A DNA stretch of 44,519 bases from Clostridiales bacterium DTU089 (lineage in GTDB: Bacteria; Bacillota; Clostridia; Oscillospirales; Acutalibacteraceae), in NCBI GenBank assembly GCA_001513045.1, contig LFSB01000057.1:1-44519 (forward strand). Reading direction: 5' to 3'. The translations under genes were made by a program, and so were the position numbers. Under the pieces are notes generated by a model that was not told where the DNA came from, did no database searches, and was given only the letters and a program-made list of their open reading frames with translations. Below are positions 41,658 to 44,519 of this stretch, in pieces (positions within the stretch are counted from its first letter, which is position 1; each line of letters starts with the position of its first letter).

Positions 41658-44519
41658 TTATTCCAGACCGAGTTTCTTTGCCATTTCCGCAGTCTTCAGC
41701 TCAAGCAGCTTGGACACGCCGTCCTCCTGCATGGTCACGCCGTAAAGCATGTCCGCCTCCTCCATGGTGCCGCGTCTGTGGGTTATGAGTATAAACTGAG
41801 TATTTCCGGTCATGCGCCTGACATACTGCGCGTAACGTCCGACATTTACATCATCAAGCGCCGCCTCGACCTCATCGAATATACAGAAGGGCGCCGGAGT
41901 TACCTTGAGTATTGCAAACAACAGCGCTATCGCGGACAGACCCTTCTCACCGCCCGAAAGCAAATCTATGTTCTGAACATTTTTTCCGGGAGGCTGTACC
42001 TTTATTTGTATACCGCATTCAAGAACATCGTGCTCATCCTCAAGCACAAGCTCCGCACGTCCGCCCGAAAACAGCTCGCGGAAGGTTATGCTGAAGCTTT
42101 CGTTTATACGGTCAAACTGCTGCTTGAACTGTGCCGCCATCTTTTCGGTAAGCTCACCTATAAGCTTTGTAAGCTCCGCACGGGATTTTTCAACATCCGA
42201 GATTTGCGTACGCATGAATTCGTAGCGCTCGGACACTTCCTTGTATTCCTCTACAGCACCGACATTGACGCTGCCGAGTGATTTTATTTTTCCGCGTATC
42301 TCGGCAAGTCTTCTGCCTGATTCACGTGGATTCTCAATCACGATGCCGAGCTGCTCCGCCTCGCGGCGCGTAAGCTCATATTCATCGAAAAGCTTTGCCG
42401 AAAGCTCCTCATACTCCTTGAGCATTGCCGCCTTCTGTTCCTCAAGGCGCGCGAGCTCACCGCTGAGAGCCTCCCTCTCGGAAGCCTTTGCACGTTCGAG
42501 AAGACGCATCTTTGAGCTGTTCGCTTCAAAGTCTCCGCGGCTTTCGGTAAGCGAATCTATCCTCTGCTTTGACTGTGAATTTTCTTCGCGCAGCCTTGCC
42601 GCCTGTTGTGTAAGCAGTTCTATATTTGAGAGCAGTGCTGCGTTTTTGTCGGATATTTCCTTGATTTCCGCATCGAGCTCGGATATTCTCATGGCATGGC
42701 TGGTGCCTCTGTGCACAAGCCGCTCTATTGCGTCGTTCTGTGCCTCTATATCCTTACGGGCTGTGGCTATATCAAGGTTTATTTCAGCCGCGCGTGAGGT
42801 AAGCTCCTCACGTTTTGCCGAAAGAGTTTCCCTGTTTCCGGACGCCTTTGCGAGCTGCTGCTCAAGCGCTTCAAGCTGCTTGGAAAGCTCCTCGCTGCGC
42901 TTGCCCGACTCCTCCGCCGTGCTCGCAAGCGTACGCCTTCTTTCGTTAAGAGCCTTAGCCTCGTCGCTTGCCTCGTTTTCCGAGGCAACAAGCGCCGAAA
43001 GCTGACCGTCCTTTAACGCAAGCACTCCTTCGCGGCGGATTTTTTCCTCATTCTGCGAAGCAATTTCCGCCTTACAGCCCTCAAGCTTCGCCTCCTCTGC
43101 CGCAAGAGCTTCCGCCGCAAGCTTATATTCCTCGCGCGCCGCCCCCAGCTTTAATTCAAGCTGCTGAAGCTGCGCTTTGAGCTTGTCTATCTCATTTCCT
43201 CGGCTGAGTATGCCCGCGTTCTGAACCCGTGAGCCTCCGGTCATGGAACCGCCGGCATTTATCACCTGTCCGTCAAGCGTAACAATTTTGAAGCGGTAGG
43301 AATACTTTTTCGCTATTGCTATGGCGCTGTCCATATCCTCCGCCACTGCCGTCCTGCCCAGCTGAGATATGATTATTTCACGGTACTTTTTATCGTAATT
43401 CACAAGCTCCGATGCAAGGTTTATAAAGCCGAAGCAATCATCAAGTCCTTTTTCGTCAAGCGCTTTTCCCTTGATTGCCGCAAGCGGAAGAAAGGTTGCT
43501 CTGCCTGCGCGGCTCTCTTTTAAAAAGTTTATTGCCCTTTTTGCATCGTTCTCCGTATCGGTTATTATGTTCTGTATTGATGCTCCGAGCGCGGTTTCTA
43601 TGGCTACGGAGTATTTCTCATTCACACCTATAAGCTGCGAAAGCGGAGCATGTATACCGGTAAGCGTGCCTCTTTTCACCTCGCGCATAACCGATTTTAC
43701 GCTGCCCGTATAGCCCTCCATGTTCTTTTCAAGCTCTTCAAGCATGTTGACCTTTGAGGTCTTGCTCTCAAGCTCATGGCTAAGGGCGTCGTTTTCTTCC
43801 TTTTGTTTTTCCGCCTTCATGCGCCTGTTTTGAGCGCGCAGCTCAAAGCCCATAAGCGAATTGTTCAGCTCAACGAGCTTTCCCTCGATATCCTTAAGCG
43901 ACTCCTCCGCCTGTGCCTTCTGCTCATTGAGCGCACTTATAGCCTGCGCCCTCGCCTCTCCTGCAAGCTTTATGCTCTCAAGGCGCGCATCTATTTCCTC
44001 CACCGAGGACGAAGCGGTTGAAGCGGACACTCTTACATCGGCAATATCCATTGACAGCGCCGACATTTTGCCGGAAAGCTCAGCCTGCACACCTGCCGAC
44101 TGCTCATTCGCACTCATTATTTCTTTCAGCTCATCGGACACCTGTTCAAGAGAGCTGTTCTTCTCATTTATACGCAGCTCAAGCTGCTCTATGGCGGACT
44201 TTGCCTCGTCCACCTGCTGCTCTATGTGCTTGCCGGTATCGTTCTCCTGCGCCTTCTCGCGCTCTATTCTGGCAATCGCCTCATTGTTATGTTCAATGGA
44301 GTTTTTATCGACCGCAACCTGACCGTCAAGCGCCGACGCCTGCTCCTCAAGCACGGAGGCGCTGCGGCGTATTTCATCTATTTCAACGGTAATTTTCTGC
44401 GCTCCGGCTATGGATTCGTCAATTTCCTTCTCGATTTTTTCAAGCTCGTCACTCGCCGTTCTGTGCTGCAGCTCGGCAAGGGACAGCTTATGCTCATGTG
44501 CTTTAAGCTCCTCCTTGGT
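41658..44519 (-). CDS. smc: Chromosome segregation protein SMC, C-terminal 953 residues (5' end beyond window)
   Basis: The ATPase of the SMC-ScpAB complex that organises and separates chromosomes. The visible part covers the end of the first coiled coil, the hinge (about 43730-43240; LTGIHAPLSQLIGV, then the glycine-rich GQVINAGGSMTGGS), the returning coiled coil (about 43200-42130) and the C-terminal head with signature LLSGGEKGLSAIALLFAI and Walker B PFCIFDEVEAALDD. The N-terminal head with Walker A lies beyond 44519, as the frame stays open to the edge. First visible gene of smc-ftsY-rdgB. Confidence 0.97.
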   Translation of the reverse strand, partial: TKEELKAHEHKLSLAELQHRTASDELEKIEKEIDESIAGAQKITVEIDEIRRSASVLEEQASALDGQVAVDKNSIEHNNEAIARIEREKAQENDTGKHIEQQVDEAKSAIEQLELRINEKNSSLEQVSDELKEIMSANEQSAGVQAELSGKMSALSMDIADVRVSASTASSSVEEIDARLESIKLAGEARAQAISALNEQKAQAEESLKDIEGKLVELNNSLMGFELRAQNRRMKAEKQKEENDALSHELESKTSKVNMLEELEKNMEGYTGSVKSVMREVKRGTLTGIHAPLSQLIGVNEKYSVAIETALGASIQNIITDTENDAKRAINFLKESRAGRATFLPLAAIKGKALDEKGLDDCFGFINLASELVNYDKKYREIIISQLGRTAVAEDMDSAIAIAKKYSYRFKIVTLDGQVINAGGSMTGGSRVQNAGILSRGNEIDKLKAQLQQLELKLGAAREEYKLAAEALAAEEAKLEGCKAEIASQNEEKIRREGVLALKDGQLSALVASENEASDEAKALNERRRTLASTAEESGKRSEELSKQLEALEQQLAKASGNRETLSAKREELTSRAAEINLDIATARKDIEAQNDAIERLVHRGTSHAMRISELDAEIKEISDKNAALLSNIELLTQQAARLREENSQSKQRIDSLTESRGDFEANSSKMRLLERAKASEREALSGELARLEEQKAAMLKEYEELSAKLFDEYELTRREAEQLGIVIENPRESGRRLAEIRGKIKSLGSVNVGAVEEYKEVSERYEFMRTQISDVEKSRAELTKLIGELTEKMAAQFKQQFDRINESFSITFRELFSGGRAELVLEDEHDVLECGIQIKVQPPGKNVQNIDLLSGGEKGLSAIALLFAILKVTPAPFCIFDEVEAALDDVNVGRYAQYVRRMTGNTQFILITHRRGTMEEADMLYGVTMQEDGVSKLLELKTAEMAKKLGLE

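Noticed and set aside
42241-44322. Several Ser/Arg-rich open frames on the plus strand, up to 254 codons
   Set aside because: They are antisense to the smc coiled coil, whose Glu/Lys/Ala-rich codons create such frames.
1-44519. CRISPR arrays, insertion sequences, prophage, tRNA or rRNA genes
   Set aside because: No spaced direct repeats, transposase or integrase frames, or RNA gene signatures were seen on either strand.

Overview
The window reads as chromosomal DNA of an anaerobic, endospore-forming Clostridia bacterium. Base composition is near 50% GC by eye, and an Oscillospiraceae/Ruminococcaceae-like relative is my inference. The evidence is dpaA-dpaB (spore dipicolinate synthase), a complete six-subunit Rnf complex in the clostridial order C-D-G-E-A-B, the short HisG plus HisZ pair, a dockerin-like SpoIID-family secreted protein, and strong AGGAGG ribosome sites with many ATGA-type start/stop overlaps. 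I see no phage, insertion sequence, CRISPR array, tRNA or rRNA.

Layout. 1-3.0 kb (minus): an acyl-CoA ligase cut by the window edge with its HTH-cupin regulator, a URO-D-like protein and a TM2 zinc-ribbon protein. 3.2-6.2 kb: murC (minus) diverging from dpaAB (plus). 6.2-13.1 kb (minus): one tight histidine operon hisZ-G-D-C-H-A-F-IE, with no hisB and no histidinol-phosphatase gene. 13.3-20.5 kb: a thioredoxin-reductase-like flavoprotein (plus) overlapping tail to tail with a Ca2+-type P-ATPase (minus), then a heterodimeric ABC exporter (plus). 20.6-28.5 kb (minus): a membrane protein, a three-gene unit (zinc-ribbon membrane protein, anchored Ig-like protein, MFS_2 transporter), and a second three-gene unit (iron alcohol dehydrogenase, EamA exporter, ATP-grasp enzyme). 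28.6-36.1 kb (plus): the Rnf operon preceded by NusG-II and Gx-transporter genes, followed by the SpoIID-like protein. 36.2-39.1 kb (minus): a MacB-like permease and membrane fusion protein without an ATPase. 39.3-44.5 kb: a small lipoprotein (plus), then smc-ftsY-rdgB (minus), with smc running off the right edge.

How the parts work together. Rnf couples ferredoxin:NAD+ electron flow to an ion gradient. Its transcript appears to begin at the foot of a 24-bp stem that encloses two further helices, either an uncharacterised structured leader or a small MITE-like insertion. The his operon has a clear sigma-A promoter with a palindrome inside its spacer. dpaAB has a promoter resembling mother-cell sigma factors.

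Most worth a second look: the rnf leader element (28606-28762); an FtsY whose acidic region and a basic amphipathic tail sit at the C-terminus; a SpoIID-family protein whose conserved blocks are in circularly permuted order; the his operon without hisB; the Zn-ribbon/Ig-like/MFS_2 gene trio; and the ATPase-less MacB-type pair.
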